From Halorientalis marina (GTDB taxonomy: Archaea > Halobacteriota > Halobacteria > Halobacteriales > Haloarculaceae): 64,000 nt of DNA. Where the stretch lies: positions 1,736,001 to 1,800,000 of the forward strand of contig NZ_CP095487.1 of the NCBI RefSeq assembly GCF_023028345.1, written 5' to 3'. Numbering within the stretch: the stretch's first letter is position 1; each line of letters begins with the position of its first letter. Under the pieces are notes generated by a model. It saw only the letters and a list, made by a program, of their open reading frames with translations. It did not search any database and was not told the origin of the DNA. A program made the translations under genes and the position numbers. Positions 16,397 through 25,527 of the stretch are shown one piece after another.

Positions 16397-17563
16397 ATGC
16401 GACTCGATGGAGTACGCGTACTCGACCTCTCGCGTCTCCTGCCCGGCCCGTACGCGACACAGTTGCTCGCGGACGCCGGCGCGGAGGTCGTCAAGATAGA
16501 GGACACGGACAGCGGCGACTACGCGCGCATGATGCCGCCGTACACGGACGAGGGAGTCGGCGCCGTCTTCGACGCCGTCAATCGGGGGAAGCAGAGTGTC
16601 GCGCTCGACCTCAAGGACGACCGCGGCCGCGAGGCGCTCCTCGCGGTCGCGGAGACGGCCGACGTGGTGTTCGAGCAGTTCCGCCCCGGCGTCGTCGACC
16701 GTCTCGGCGTCGACTACGAGAGCGTCCGCGAGGTCAACGAGGACGTCGTCTACTGCTCGCTGTCCGGGTTCGGCCAGACCGGTCCCGAGGCCGACCGCGT
16801 CGGGCACGACCTCAACTACGTCGGCATGGCGGGCCTGCTCGACCTCACCCGCGAGGACCCGGACAGCCAGCCACAGATTCCCGGCTACCCCATCGGCGAC
16901 ATGGCCGGCGGCCTGTTCGCCGCCTTCTCCATCGTCGGCGCCCTGCTCTCCCGCGAACTCGGCAACACGGGCGGCGAGTACGTCGACGTTGCCATGACCG
17001 ACGTGGTCAACTCCTTCTCGCAGGCGGTCGCCTACGACGCGCTCGACGGAGACGAGCCGCGGCCCGGCGAGACGCCGTTGACCGGCGGCGTCCCGTGGTA
17101 CGACGTCTACGAGTGTGCCGACGGCCGCTACGTCACGCTGGCCGCTCTCGAACCGAAGTTCTGGGCAACCTTCTGCGAGGCCGTCGACCGCCCGGACCTC
17201 ACCGACACGCACATGACCGAGGACCCGGCGGAACTGGCGGCGCTCCGGGAGGAAATCGAATCGGTCTTCGCCGAGCGCACGCGCGACGAGTGGGAGGACG
17301 AACTCGGCGAGGTCGAGGCGATGGTCGCACCCGTCCAGACGGCCGCCGAGTCCCTGACGAGCGACCGGGCCGAGGCGCGCGACCTCGTCGAACGTGGCGA
17401 GGGCGGACCTCGCGTCGGGTTCCCCGCGCTCGCCTCGGAGTCGCCGGCCGACGCCGGCGGCCCGGCACCGGGGCACGGCGAACACACCGACGCCGTCCTC
17501 CGCGAGGCTGGCTACGACGAGGAAACCCGTACCGACCTCCGCGAGGCGGGCGTCATCCAGTAG
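16397..17563 (+). CDS. Class III CoA-transferase (CaiB/BaiF family)
   Basis: A 388-residue CoA-transferase that moves CoA between acyl-CoA and an acid. The N-terminus RLLPGPYATQLLADAGAEVV and the Asp-bearing GYPIGDMAGGLFAA, where the family's catalytic aspartate sits, are clear. Homologues act in carnitine, oxalate or alpha-methylacyl-CoA metabolism, so the substrate cannot be named. It is divergent from the acyl-CoA synthetase across 124 bases and 57 bases ahead of an LLM oxidoreductase, which suggests one catabolic unit. Confidence 0.9.
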   Translation: MRLDGVRVLDLSRLLPGPYATQLLADAGAEVVKIEDTDSGDYARMMPPYTDEGVGAVFDAVNRGKQSVALDLKDDRGREALLAVAETADVVFEQFRPGVVDRLGVDYESVREVNEDVVYCSLSGFGQTGPEADRVGHDLNYVGMAGLLDLTREDPDSQPQIPGYPIGDMAGGLFAAFSIVGALLSRELGNTGGEYVDVAMTDVVNSFSQAVAYDALDGDEPRPGETPLTGGVPWYDVYECADGRYVTLAALEPKFWATFCEAVDRPDLTDTHMTEDPAELAALREEIESVFAERTRDEWEDELGEVEAMVAPVQTAAESLTSDRAEARDLVERGEGGPRVGFPALASESPADAGGPAPGHGEHTDAVLREAGYDEETRTDLREAGVIQ

Positions 17564-17620
17564 CGGCTCGGACCCGCCGGCAAACGGAACTTTTTGTAGC
17601 ATGCCGTCGTCTCCGGAGCT

Positions 17621-18595
17621 ATGCCAACAGGCGTGCTCCTGCCACCGGCGGACGTGCTCGACCCGGTCGGAATCGCACAGACTGCGGAATCGATCGGCTA
17701 CGACTCGGTCTGGCTGCCCGAACTCTGGGGCAGCGACGCCTTCGTCCAGCTAGGCGTGCTCGCCTGCGAGACCGACGACGTGATGCTCGGCACGGCCATC
17801 GCCAACGTCTTCTCGCGGTCGCCGGCCGTCCTCGCGATGGCCGCCGCCACAGTCGACGACTTCGCAGGCGGCGACCGCACCATCCTCGGCACCGGCGTCA
17901 GCACGCCGAAGGCCATCGAGGACTGCCACGGCGTGCCCTACGAACAGCCGGTCCGGCGCGCCCACGAGACCATCGCCGTCGCCAAGGGCTACCTCTCGGC
18001 CGGCGACGACCGCGTCGAGTACGACGGCGAACTCGTCTCCGTACAGGACTTCCCGGCGCTGGACGCCGAGGTCCCGGTCTACCACGCCGCACTCGGCCCC
18101 GCGAACCGCCGGGTCGTCGCCCGCCTCGCCGACGGCTGGATTCCCCACAACGTCCCATTCACCCGATTGGACGAGGCCTTCGAGGAAATCGAGGAGACGG
18201 CACGTGAGGCCGACCGCGACCCCGACGACATCACCGTCGCGCCCTACGTCCCCGCCGCCGTCAGTGACGGCCCCGAGGAGGCCCGCGACGCCATCCGCGG
18301 CCACGTCGCCTACTACGTCGGCAGTGGCGAGGGATACCGGAGAGCCGTCGCGCAGTCGTTCCCCGACGCCGCCGACGAGATCGCGAGTCACTGGGCCGAC
18401 GGCGACCGCGGGGCCGCCCGCGGCGCCGTCACCGACGAGATGATCGAAGCACTCGGCGTCGCCGGCACGCCCGAGGAGGCGCGTGCACAGCTCGCCGCCC
18501 TCCAGGACGGCATCGTCGACCTCCCCATCGTGACCGTCCCACAGCAGGCGACGGACCTCGCCCTGGAGACGATCCAGGCGCTCGCGCCGGAGTGA
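17621..18595 (+). CDS. LLM-class (F420-type) oxidoreductase, copy 1
   Basis: A 324-residue TIM-barrel enzyme of the luciferase-like family. In archaea these usually use coenzyme F420. Typical segments are AESIGYDSVWLPELWGSDAF, the strand LGTAIANVFSRSPAVLAMAA and the C-terminal GVAGTPEEARAQLAAL. It follows the CoA-transferase by 57 bases, likely in the same operon. A paralogue is encoded at 23720. Substrate unknown. Confidence 0.88.
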   Translation: MPTGVLLPPADVLDPVGIAQTAESIGYDSVWLPELWGSDAFVQLGVLACETDDVMLGTAIANVFSRSPAVLAMAAATVDDFAGGDRTILGTGVSTPKAIEDCHGVPYEQPVRRAHETIAVAKGYLSAGDDRVEYDGELVSVQDFPALDAEVPVYHAALGPANRRVVARLADGWIPHNVPFTRLDEAFEEIEETAREADRDPDDITVAPYVPAAVSDGPEEARDAIRGHVAYYVGSGEGYRRAVAQSFPDAADEIASHWADGDRGAARGAVTDEMIEALGVAGTPEEARAQLAALQDGIVDLPIVTVPQQATDLALETIQALAPE

Positions 18596-18602
18596 GTACT
18601 CG

Positions 18603-19157
18603 TCACCGCCGATCCGGAACGTCCAGTTCGGCGGCCATGTCCGCGATTTCGGCCTCCAGCTCCTCGATGCGTGCCCCCAGGCGGGCGAACTCCTCGCTGT
18701 TCGACAGCGCCGCGTTCGGCTTCTCGATCTCGAGGACGTTGCGTTTGATCTTCAGCGACGACAGTTCCCGCTGTCGCTCGTCGTAGGTCTCGAGCGCCAG
18801 CAGTCGGTCGACGGTCTCGCGGAGGGCTTCTTTCCCGACCGGCTTCACCATGTAGTCGTCGATGCCGAGTTCGACGATGTCGAAGTCCGGATTGACCGCG
18901 GTCACCATCGCCACGCGACAGTCGATGCCGCGGCGCTGTATCGCCGCCAGCACGTCGTCGCCGGACAGTTCCGGCATACGACGGTCGAGCAGGACGGCAT
19001 CGACCTCGGTCGCCGCCAACCGTTCGAGTGCCGCTTCCCCTCCGTAGGCCGTCCGTGCGTCGTACTCCGCGTCGAGAACGCTCGCGTAGGTGTCGGCCGC
19101 CCGTTCCTCGTCGTCGACGACCAGCACCGTCGGCGCTGACCCATCCTCGTGGCTCAT
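18603..19157 (-). CDS. HalX-type response regulator
   Basis: A 184-residue two-domain protein. The receiver (about 10-120) has acidic residues in VLVVDDEE, the phospho-acceptor in DAVLLDRRMPELSG and the lysine in DYMVKPVGKE. The C-terminal HalX domain (about 125-175) is a coiled-coil-rich helix pair (QRELSSLKIKRN, ARIEELEAEI). HalX regulators are haloarchaeal and lack a DNA-binding domain. No kinase is adjacent; several orphan kinases are in this window. It converges with the LLM gene with only 7 bases between. Confidence 0.88.
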   Translation of the reverse strand: MSHEDGSAPTVLVVDDEERAADTYASVLDAEYDARTAYGGEAALERLAATEVDAVLLDRRMPELSGDDVLAAIQRRGIDCRVAMVTAVNPDFDIVELGIDDYMVKPVGKEALRETVDRLLALETYDERQRELSSLKIKRNVLEIEKPNAALSNSEEFARLGARIEELEAEIADMAAELDVPDRR

Positions 19158-19203
19158 CGATTTCTCGATTCGTTGTCGGCCACCAGAAATAAAACCCGGC
19201 CCC

Positions 19204-19211
19204 GCTCCGAC
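19204..19211. repeat. Target-site duplication, left
   Basis: GCTCCGAC directly flanks the left end of the insertion sequence and is repeated exactly at 19909-19916. Eight bases is the standard duplication of the IS6 family. Confidence 0.9.
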
Positions 19212-19908
19212 GGTAGTGTTCAGATTAGCTGGTTCCATGCGAAGGCGAACGATCGGAGCCAGTCGTCAGCTGTGTCTCGCTCGGCGTTGCTGAAACAGTT
19301 TGAGAACGAAGAAGTACGTCGTTTTCCCTCACGAAAGACACGTTCGACGCTGTTCCGATTTCCGTGGCGTTCGTATCTGAAATCGAGGCCGTGTCGCTGG
19401 CAGGCGTCTTTCAGCGGTGCTGCGCCATCGACGAGAAACACGGCGTCGTCCACGTCGTGTTTCTCGCGGAGTTCAGCAAAGAACGCGTGAGCGAGCGCGT
19501 TTGTTCTCACCGGCTCAAGCTTTGTATGGAGTAATTCGTTCGTTTCGGGATCGACCGCAGCGTACAGCCAATATTGCTCGTTGTTGAGTCGGATCACAGT
19601 CTCATCGACCGCAACGTGATCCGGGCAGCGTCCAGTTTCGGGCTGTAGATCTGCCTTGTGAACCCAATTATGGACGGTGGACCGCGCTCGTTGGACACCG
19701 AATACCTCAAGAATCGAAACGGTATTCGAAAGCGAAAGACCAGCGAGATGCAACTGAATACCGAGCTTCATCAGCAGTCGCGGTGTCGCCTCGCGTTCAA
19801 CAAACTCTAAGTCGATCTGGGCGATACTACCGCCGAGGCGTGTGTTTTCGGGCATAGACCACTCAGAAAACACACCGCCTCACTCTTCATCCTTATCTGA
19901 ACACTACC
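19212..19908 (-). mobile_element. IS6-family insertion sequence, 697 bp, complete
   Basis: Both ends read GGTAGTGTTCAGAT inward, with the right end read on the minus strand; the match continues after one mismatch (TAG versus AAG). Identical 8-bp flanks show simple insertion between the HalX gene and the SDR gene, in a gap, so no gene is broken. The single transposase gene fills the element. The layout and protein resemble haloarchaeal ISH14/ISH15-type elements from memory. Confidence 0.93.
19220..19855 (-). CDS. IS6-family transposase
   Basis: A 211-residue DDE transposase with a short helix-turn-helix region (LSLSNTVSILEVFGVQRARS) followed by the catalytic core. The acidic residues are in HVAVDETVIRL, FLVDGAAPLK and ERVFREGKRR. 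ATG 19855 gives the family-typical MPENTRLGG start. The frame is uninterrupted. A glycine occurs in REGKRR where I remember valine or isoleucine in related enzymes, next to the catalytic glutamate; it might lower activity. Confidence 0.92.
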   Translation of the reverse strand: MPENTRLGGSIAQIDLEFVEREATPRLLMKLGIQLHLAGLSLSNTVSILEVFGVQRARSTVHNWVHKADLQPETGRCPDHVAVDETVIRLNNEQYWLYAAVDPETNELLHTKLEPVRTNALAHAFFAELREKHDVDDAVFLVDGAAPLKDACQRHGLDFRYERHGNRNSVERVFREGKRRTSSFSNCFSNAERDTADDWLRSFAFAWNQLI

Positions 19909-19916
19909 GCTCCGAC
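19909..19916. repeat. Target-site duplication, right
   Basis: GCTCCGAC follows the right end of the insertion sequence, identical to 19204-19211. Confidence 0.9.
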
Positions 19917-19980
19917 GCCGCGTTTACGGGGAGGCTAGCCGCCCGATCCGGCGACCCGCGGTCCCGACACCGCAAACCAG

Positions 19981-20757
19981 TCAGTACGTGAACAGGTCGA
20001 CGCCGCCAGTGACGCCGATGACCTGGCCGGTGATGTAGGAGGCCTGTTCGCTGGCGAGGTAGGCGATGAGGTTCGACACGTCCTCCTCGCGGCCGAGGTT
20101 GCCCATCGGCGTCGCACGAGCGATGTCCGCCCAGTGTTCGTTGATGTTGTCGATCTGTTCCGGCGGGAGGTCGGCGAGGTCGCCCACGACGATAGAGGGC
20201 GTGATAACGTTCGAGGTAACGCCCTCCGGCGCGCCCTCCAGTGCGAGCGTCTTTCCGAAGCCGATGAGCCCGGCTTTCGTCGTCGAGTAGGAGAGCTGCC
20301 CGTAGCCACCGAAAGCACCGGCCATCGAGGACATCGAGATGACCCGTCCCCAGCCGCGCTCGCACATGTTGGGGAAGATCTCCCGGGTGATGTTGTACGT
20401 CCCCGTGAGATTGATCTCCATGTCACGGTCCCAGAGGTCCTCGGAGAGGTCGCCGGCGCGGCCGACCGCGTCGACCATCCCGGCGTTGTTCACGAGGACG
20501 TCGACGCCGCCGGTTTCGTCCTGGAGGTCCTCGACCGTCTCGGCGACCCGGTCGCGGTCCGTGAGGTCACACTCGACGGCGATGGCGTCCCCGCCATCCT
20601 CTTCGATCTCGTCTGCGACCTCCTTCGCGCCGTCCTCGTCCACGTCGAGGACGACGACCTCTGCCCCTTCCGCTGCGAGGATACGGCAGTCCTCGCTTCC
20701 GATACGACCTGCGCCCCCCGTCACGAGGGCCGTCTTGTCGTCGAGTCCGAAATCCAT
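19981..20757 (-). CDS. SDR-family oxidoreductase, copy 1
   Basis: A 258-residue short-chain dehydrogenase. The TGGAGRIG cofactor loop is a slight variant of TGxxxGIG; NNAG is in VLVNNAGMVD; the catalytic Ser is in SMSSMAGAFG and Tyr-x-x-x-Lys in LSYSTTKAG. Such enzymes interconvert alcohols and ketones with NAD(P)H, for example 3-hydroxyacyl-CoA. An aspartate ending the second strand (VVLDVDED) favours NAD. It lies 91 bases downstream of the HAD gene. ATG 20757 is the family-like start. Confidence 0.9.
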   Translation of the reverse strand: MDFGLDDKTALVTGGAGRIGSEDCRILAAEGAEVVVLDVDEDGAKEVADEIEEDGGDAIAVECDLTDRDRVAETVEDLQDETGGVDVLVNNAGMVDAVGRAGDLSEDLWDRDMEINLTGTYNITREIFPNMCERGWGRVISMSSMAGAFGGYGQLSYSTTKAGLIGFGKTLALEGAPEGVTSNVITPSIVVGDLADLPPEQIDNINEHWADIARATPMGNLGREEDVSNLIAYLASEQASYITGQVIGVTGGVDLFTY

Positions 20758-20848
20758 TGCAAGGGACTCACTCACTCCCCTCTGCGATAAGCGTTCGGCC
20801 TCAGAAGCGAGGCCCACGTCCACTCGTGGGACTGCGGACGCTGTTCGT

Positions 20849-21592
20849 TCAGTCCGCGATACCGACGATTTCGAGCAGGTCGCGGTGGTCCTCGGCGTGG
20901 AAATCTACTGCGTCGTCGCCGACGACGCAGCATCCGTCGCGCTCGGCGTCCGTGATCTCCTCGGCCGCAGTGCCGCCGTAGGCGACGGTCCACAGGCCCG
21001 CGGCCGTGCCGCCCTGCATGTCGTGTTCGTAGCGGTCGCCGACGTACAGCGACCGTTCGGGTGCGACTCCCTCCGCCTTCCCGAGCGCGTCCGCGAACAT
21101 CCGCTCGTCGGGTTTCTTGAAGCCCACGCCCTCAGAGGTGGTGATGCCGTCGACGGTGTCGCCGAGGCCGAACCGGTCGAGCATCCGGTGGGCCTCCCAG
21201 GTGTCGATGTCCGAGACGATACCGAGGTAGAGGCCGGCCTCGTCGAGTCGCTCGATGGTTTCGACGATATTGGGCTCCGGCTCCAGCGCCGCTGCGGTCG
21301 CGCGCTTGAAGCCGGGACGCCACGCCTCCTCGTCGATGTCCTCGACCAGCGCCCGGAAGGCCCGGCGGTAGCCCTCGCGGGCAGTCTTGTACTCCCTGCC
21401 CTCGCCGGATTTGAAGTAGTCGCCCAGCGCCTCGCGCCAGGTCGCGAGGGCCTCGTCGGGATCGAGGTCGTGCTCGGCGGCGAACTCCCGGAGGTAGTCG
21501 GCGTAGCCCTGCCGGATCGAGGGGAGGTTGACGATGACGCCGCCGATGTCGTAGAAGACCGCGTCCCACGAGTCGGGGAGATCGTCGGTCAT
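20849..21592 (-). CDS. HAD-superfamily hydrolase
   Basis: A 247-residue phosphatase-like protein. Motif I is YDIGGVIV, keeping the nucleophile Asp but with Gly at the +2 Asp position, as seen in some HAD subgroups. Motif II is in LGIVSDIDTW, motif III in GFKKPDERMF and motif IV in YVGDRYEHDM. The start codon overlaps the stop of the upstream MBL gene by four bases, so they are translationally coupled. Losing the general-acid aspartate makes ordinary phosphatase activity uncertain. Confidence 0.85.
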   Translation of the reverse strand: MTDDLPDSWDAVFYDIGGVIVNLPSIRQGYADYLREFAAEHDLDPDEALATWREALGDYFKSGEGREYKTAREGYRRAFRALVEDIDEEAWRPGFKRATAAALEPEPNIVETIERLDEAGLYLGIVSDIDTWEAHRMLDRFGLGDTVDGITTSEGVGFKKPDERMFADALGKAEGVAPERSLYVGDRYEHDMQGGTAAGLWTVAYGGTAAEEITDAERDGCCVVGDDAVDFHAEDHRDLLEIVGIAD

Positions 21593-22575
21593 GCGTGCGT
21601 GAACTGCCGGATGCCGTCCTCTGTCGTGCTCTCGGCCTCGCCGTCACGCTCCAGTTTGGCGAGCGCGCTCATCGTCTCGATGACGAGATACCGCATATCC
21701 CGCGAACCGGAGCGCTCGAAGGCCACGTCGACCGCGGTCCTGCCCTCGTCCTCGAGGAGGTCGGCGGTCTTTGCCATCAGGTGATCGAGGCTCTCCCGGT
21801 CGTCGGCGACCGCGCCCTGCAGGTCGGTGTGGGCGGGGTCGTGCCCGGTACAGACTCTGTCGGCGTCGATCTCGGCGAGGCGGTCGAGTGCCGTGTAGTA
21901 GGCGTCGATGGCCTCCTCGTAGCCGTCGTCGAAGCCGACGTGCATCGCGACCGGCCGGAAGGTCTCCAGCGCGGTGTCGCCGGCGAACAACACCGACTCC
22001 CCGCCGACGTCGGTCCGGTAGACGAGGTGGTCCGCCTGGTGGCCGGGGGTGTGCGTCGTCTCGAACGTGAACGGGCCGACCTCGATCTCGCCGCCGCGGG
22101 GCACCCAGTGGTCGACCCGCTCGCTCGACAGGAGACTGCTGTCCCGCTCCAGGGACTCGACGGACATCTCGACGGCCTTCTCCAGGTACTCGCCGCGGAG
22201 ACCCGCCGCGGTCGCGTTGCGCTCGACCGTCGATCTCAGGTCGTCCGGGTCGCGGTCGAACCGCTCGTCGATGCCTTTCGGCGCGTAGACGGTGGGGTCG
22301 GCTTCCTCGACGATGGCCGGCACCTGCCCGACGTGGTCGACGTGGGGGTGGGTGATGACCAGATGCTCGATATCGGCGACGGTCAGATCGCGCTCGGCCA
22401 GGCCAACTTCGAGTTCCTCGCGGGCGTCCTCGCCGGTCATGATGGCGTCGATCAGGATCGGCTCCGAACAATCGATGAGGTACGCCGCGACGTTGCCGGG
22501 CGGCCAGTCGACGTTGCCCTCGATCCGCTCGACGACCGCCGCCTCGCTTCGCTCTCTCGCGTCCTGCTCACTCAT
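21589..22575 (-). CDS. Metallo-beta-lactamase-fold hydrolase
   Basis: A 328-residue MBL-fold enzyme with the zinc motif HPHVDH (in LVITHPHVDHVGQVP), then further ligands in THTPGHQADH, FAGDTALE and CTGHDPAH. These are typical of glyoxalase II-like thioesterases and related hydrolases. A dehydrogenase/ligase-rich neighbourhood makes thioester hydrolysis plausible. First gene of a coupled MBL-HAD pair followed by an SDR. ATG 22575 removes a non-family N-terminal extension. Confidence 0.88.
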   Translation of the reverse strand: MSEQDARERSEAAVVERIEGNVDWPPGNVAAYLIDCSEPILIDAIMTGEDAREELEVGLAERDLTVADIEHLVITHPHVDHVGQVPAIVEEADPTVYAPKGIDERFDRDPDDLRSTVERNATAAGLRGEYLEKAVEMSVESLERDSSLLSSERVDHWVPRGGEIEVGPFTFETTHTPGHQADHLVYRTDVGGESVLFAGDTALETFRPVAMHVGFDDGYEEAIDAYYTALDRLAEIDADRVCTGHDPAHTDLQGAVADDRESLDHLMAKTADLLEDEGRTAVDVAFERSGSRDMRYLVIETMSALAKLERDGEAESTTEDGIRQFTHA

Positions 22576-22788
22576 TGTCCCGGATAACAATCCTGAATCT
22601 GTTAAGCGTTGGGCTTCCGCGACACGAACCCGCTGTTTCCGAACAGTAGCCCGCATAAACCGGCGCTTTTTCAGTATCGGCCGCTCTCGCCCGGGCTTTC
22701 CCACCGCGGGAACGACGCGACGAGGGTGAAAAGACGCCGGCGGCACACCATACTTTATTAACGATGCTCTCGAAGGCAGGGGATAGAG

Positions 22789-22803
22789 GTTAACAATGGT
22801 AAG
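22789..22803. promoter_or_regulatory. Candidate shared operator, site 2
   Basis: GTTAACAATGGTAAG lies 40-54 bases upstream of the SDR start at 22843, just after a TATA-like ACTTTATTAAC. Its reverse complement matches site 4 (34072) at 13 of 15 positions. Confidence 0.5.
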
Positions 22804-22842
22804 TTACGAGTGCCGAGCGTCCACGACGGGCGCGGTGGCAGT

Positions 22843-23616
22843 ATGCTAGAGCAGTTCAGTGTCGCGGGAAAGACGGCCATCGTGACGGGGGCGTCCCAGG
22901 GGATCGGGCGCTCCATCGCCGCGCGGTTCGCGGACGACGGCGCCGACGTGGTCATCTGCTCGCGCGAGCAGGAGAAAGTCGACGACGTGGCCGCCGACAT
23001 CAACGACGGCGACGGCGGGCAGTGCGTTCCCATCGAGTGTGACGTGACCGACCGCGACGCCGTCGAGGCGCTCGTGGACGCCACAGTCGAGGAGTTCGGC
23101 GGCGTCGACGTCCTCGTCAACAACGCCGGCGCCTCCTTCATGGCGAACTTCGAGGCCATCAGCGAGAACGGCTGGAAGACCATCGTGGACATCAACCTCC
23201 ACGGGACCTACCACTGCACGCAGGTCGCGGGCGAACACATGCGCGAGAACGGTGGCGGAACCATCGTCAACTTCGCCTCTGTCGCCGGCCAGAACGGCGC
23301 GCCGTACATGAGCCACTACGCCGCGGCCAAGGCCGCCGTCGTCAACCTCACGAAGACGCTGGCCTTCGAGTGGTCCGAGGACCAGGTCCGGGTCAACTGC
23401 ATCGCGCCCGGGTTCGTCGCCACGCCCGGCGTCGAGAGTCAGATGGGCGTCTCCGCGGACGAACTCGACCGCGACGACACCCACCGCCGGATCGGCCTCG
23501 AAGAGGAGATCGCCGACATCGCACAGTTCCTCTCCAGTCAGGCCTCATCTTACATGACCGGCGAGACGATCACCGCCAAGGGCGTCCCGCAGATCGACGA
23601 ATCGCCCGACATCTGA
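22843..23616 (+). CDS. SDR-family oxidoreductase, copy 2
   Basis: A 257-residue classical short-chain dehydrogenase. It has TGASQGIG at residues about 13-20, NNAG in VLVNNAGASF, catalytic Ser in NFASVAGQ and Tyr-x-x-x-Lys in SHYAAAKAAV. SREQEK after the second strand suggests NADP preference. The first of a plus-strand series (SDR, LLM, SdpI-like, kinase, ThDP enzyme). A shared motif copy lies in its promoter. Substrate unknown; 3-oxoacyl reduction fits the neighbours. Confidence 0.9.
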   Translation: MLEQFSVAGKTAIVTGASQGIGRSIAARFADDGADVVICSREQEKVDDVAADINDGDGGQCVPIECDVTDRDAVEALVDATVEEFGGVDVLVNNAGASFMANFEAISENGWKTIVDINLHGTYHCTQVAGEHMRENGGGTIVNFASVAGQNGAPYMSHYAAAKAAVVNLTKTLAFEWSEDQVRVNCIAPGFVATPGVESQMGVSADELDRDDTHRRIGLEEEIADIAQFLSSQASSYMTGETITAKGVPQIDESPDI

Positions 23617-23719
23617 GGCGGACGACGACGGCGGTTCACTACGCTTTCCCACGTGGGTAGAAACGGGCGACAGCACCCGGAAGGTTAAACTATTAGTCGC
23701 CGGCGCGCGCGAGGTCGGT

Positions 23720-24721
23720 ATGACCAAACGTGACGTGTTCCTCCCGGTCGCAGCACAGCCAAGCGTCGAGACGCTCGTCGAGCAGGCCCAGAACGCCGAA
23801 GACCTCGGCTACGACCGCGCCTGGCTCCCCGAGACCTGGGGCCGGGACGCCGTGACCGTCCTCACGAGCATCGCCCACGGTACCGAGGAGATCGGTATCG
23901 GCACCTCCATCATGCCGATCTACTCCCGGTCGGCGACGCTCATCGGGCAGACCGCCGCGACCCTGCAGGAGGTCTCCGACGGCCGCCTGCGGCTCGGCCT
24001 CGGCCCCTCCGGCCCCATCGTCATCGAGAACTGGCACGGCAAGGACTTCGCGAACCCGCTGAAGTACACCCGCGAAACCGTCGAGGTCATCAAGGAGGTC
24101 CTCTCGGGCGAGACGGTGAACTACGACGGCGAGTACTACGACCTCCAGGGGTTCCGCCTGCGCTGTGACCCGCCCGAGCCGATGCCTGCCATCGACGCCG
24201 CCGGGATGGGGCCGAAGTCCGTCGAACTCGCGGGCCGCTTCGCCGATGGCTGGCACGCGCTGATGCTCACGCAGGAAGGCATCCGCGACCGCCTCGAGGA
24301 CTTCGACCACGGCGCCGACCTCGGCGACCGCGACCGCTCCGAACAGGAGGTCACACTCTCGCTGACCTGTTGTGTCGACGAGGACCGCGAGCGTGCCCGC
24401 CGACTCGTCAAACAGCATATCTGCTTCTACATCGGCGGCATGGGGACGTTCTACCGCGACGCACTCGCCCGGCAGGGCTACGAGGACCTCGCGAACGAGA
24501 TTCACGACAACTGGGACGACGGCGACCGCGAACAGCTGGTCGCGGACTTCCCCGACGACCTGCTCGACGAACTCGCCGTCGCTGGCACCCCTGATGAGTG
24601 CCGCGAGAAACTCGCCGAGTTCGAGGGCATCGACGGTGTCACGTCCGCGAGCATCTCGTTCCCGCGAGCCGCCGAGCAGGACGACATCCTCCGGACGGTC
24701 GAGGCGCTGGCACCGCAGTAA
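23720..24721 (+). CDS. LLM-class (F420-type) oxidoreductase, copy 2
   Basis: A 333-residue luciferase-like barrel protein, paralogous to the one at 17621: both share a GYDxxWLPE(L/T)WGxDA segment near residue 35 and AVAGTPxE(A/C)R(A/E) near the end. F420 use is inferred from the family. GGTTAAACTATTA about 35 bases upstream is a good leaderless promoter. The similar GGTTAACTATT precedes the ThDP gene at 27074. Confidence 0.88.
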   Translation: MTKRDVFLPVAAQPSVETLVEQAQNAEDLGYDRAWLPETWGRDAVTVLTSIAHGTEEIGIGTSIMPIYSRSATLIGQTAATLQEVSDGRLRLGLGPSGPIVIENWHGKDFANPLKYTRETVEVIKEVLSGETVNYDGEYYDLQGFRLRCDPPEPMPAIDAAGMGPKSVELAGRFADGWHALMLTQEGIRDRLEDFDHGADLGDRDRSEQEVTLSLTCCVDEDRERARRLVKQHICFYIGGMGTFYRDALARQGYEDLANEIHDNWDDGDREQLVADFPDDLLDELAVAGTPDECREKLAEFEGIDGVTSASISFPRAAEQDDILRTVEALAPQ

Positions 24722-24768
24722 CCCGACGCTTCGGTATCGTTTTGGACCGCTGTCACGTACCCTCACAT

Positions 24769-25431
24769 ATGCGCACGAAACCAGCGGTTGCCCTGTCCGC
24801 GGGTATCGTCGCTGCGATGTTCGCCGCGAGTTTCGTCGTCGGGCCTCGCCTCCCGGAGACGATGGTCACCCACTGGGACGCGACCGGGACGGCGAACGAC
24901 ACGATGCCGAAGTTCTGGGGGCAGGTGGCCGTCCCCGCGATCACGGCCGGCGTCCTTGCACTGACCTTCCTCGCGCCGAAGATCGACCCGAAGCGACGGA
25001 ACATCGAGGCCTTCCGCGACGCCTACAACGAGTTCCTGGTCGTCCTCGCGGCCTTCCTCGCGCTCACGCACGGCGTCGTGCTCGCAGTCAATCTCGGCTA
25101 CGACCTGCCCATCGAGACCGTGGTCTTCGGCGCGGTCGGGCTGCTCGTGTTCTATCTCGGCTCCCTGATCGGGCGGGCCGAACAGAACTGGGTCGTCGGC
25201 ATCCGAACGCCCTGGACGCTCTCGGACGAGAACGTCTGGAACCGGACCCACGAGGTCGGCGCGTGGCTGTTCCGGCTCTCGGGCCTGCTCGCCGTCGTTG
25301 GTGCGTTCACCGGCCCGTACGCGATCTATCTCGTCGTCGGCCCACTCGTCCTCTCCGCGCTTGGCCTGACCGCGTACTCCTACTACCTCTACGCGAGCCG
25401 CGACGGCGACGACAGCGTCGGGGCCGGCTGA
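24769..25431 (+). CDS. SdpI/DUF1648-type membrane protein
   Basis: A 220-residue membrane protein with about six hydrophobic helices. The DUF1648 signature ETMVTHWDATGTANDTMPKF follows the first helix, and the SdpI-like WVVGIRTPWTLSDENVWNRT lies near residue 145. In Bacillus, SdpI confers immunity to a secreted toxin; in archaea the role is unknown. It follows the LLM gene by 47 bases. Confidence 0.85.
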   Translation: MRTKPAVALSAGIVAAMFAASFVVGPRLPETMVTHWDATGTANDTMPKFWGQVAVPAITAGVLALTFLAPKIDPKRRNIEAFRDAYNEFLVVLAAFLALTHGVVLAVNLGYDLPIETVVFGAVGLLVFYLGSLIGRAEQNWVVGIRTPWTLSDENVWNRTHEVGAWLFRLSGLLAVVGAFTGPYAIYLVVGPLVLSALGLTAYSYYLYASRDGDDSVGAG

Positions 25432-25527
25432 CCCGTTGCCGGCCCCTGTCCAGCGCCGGCGGTAGTTATCGGCCGCGATAATTCGGCAGTTGCGACTAAG
25501 TAGCGACGTCAACGACGAGGACACGAG

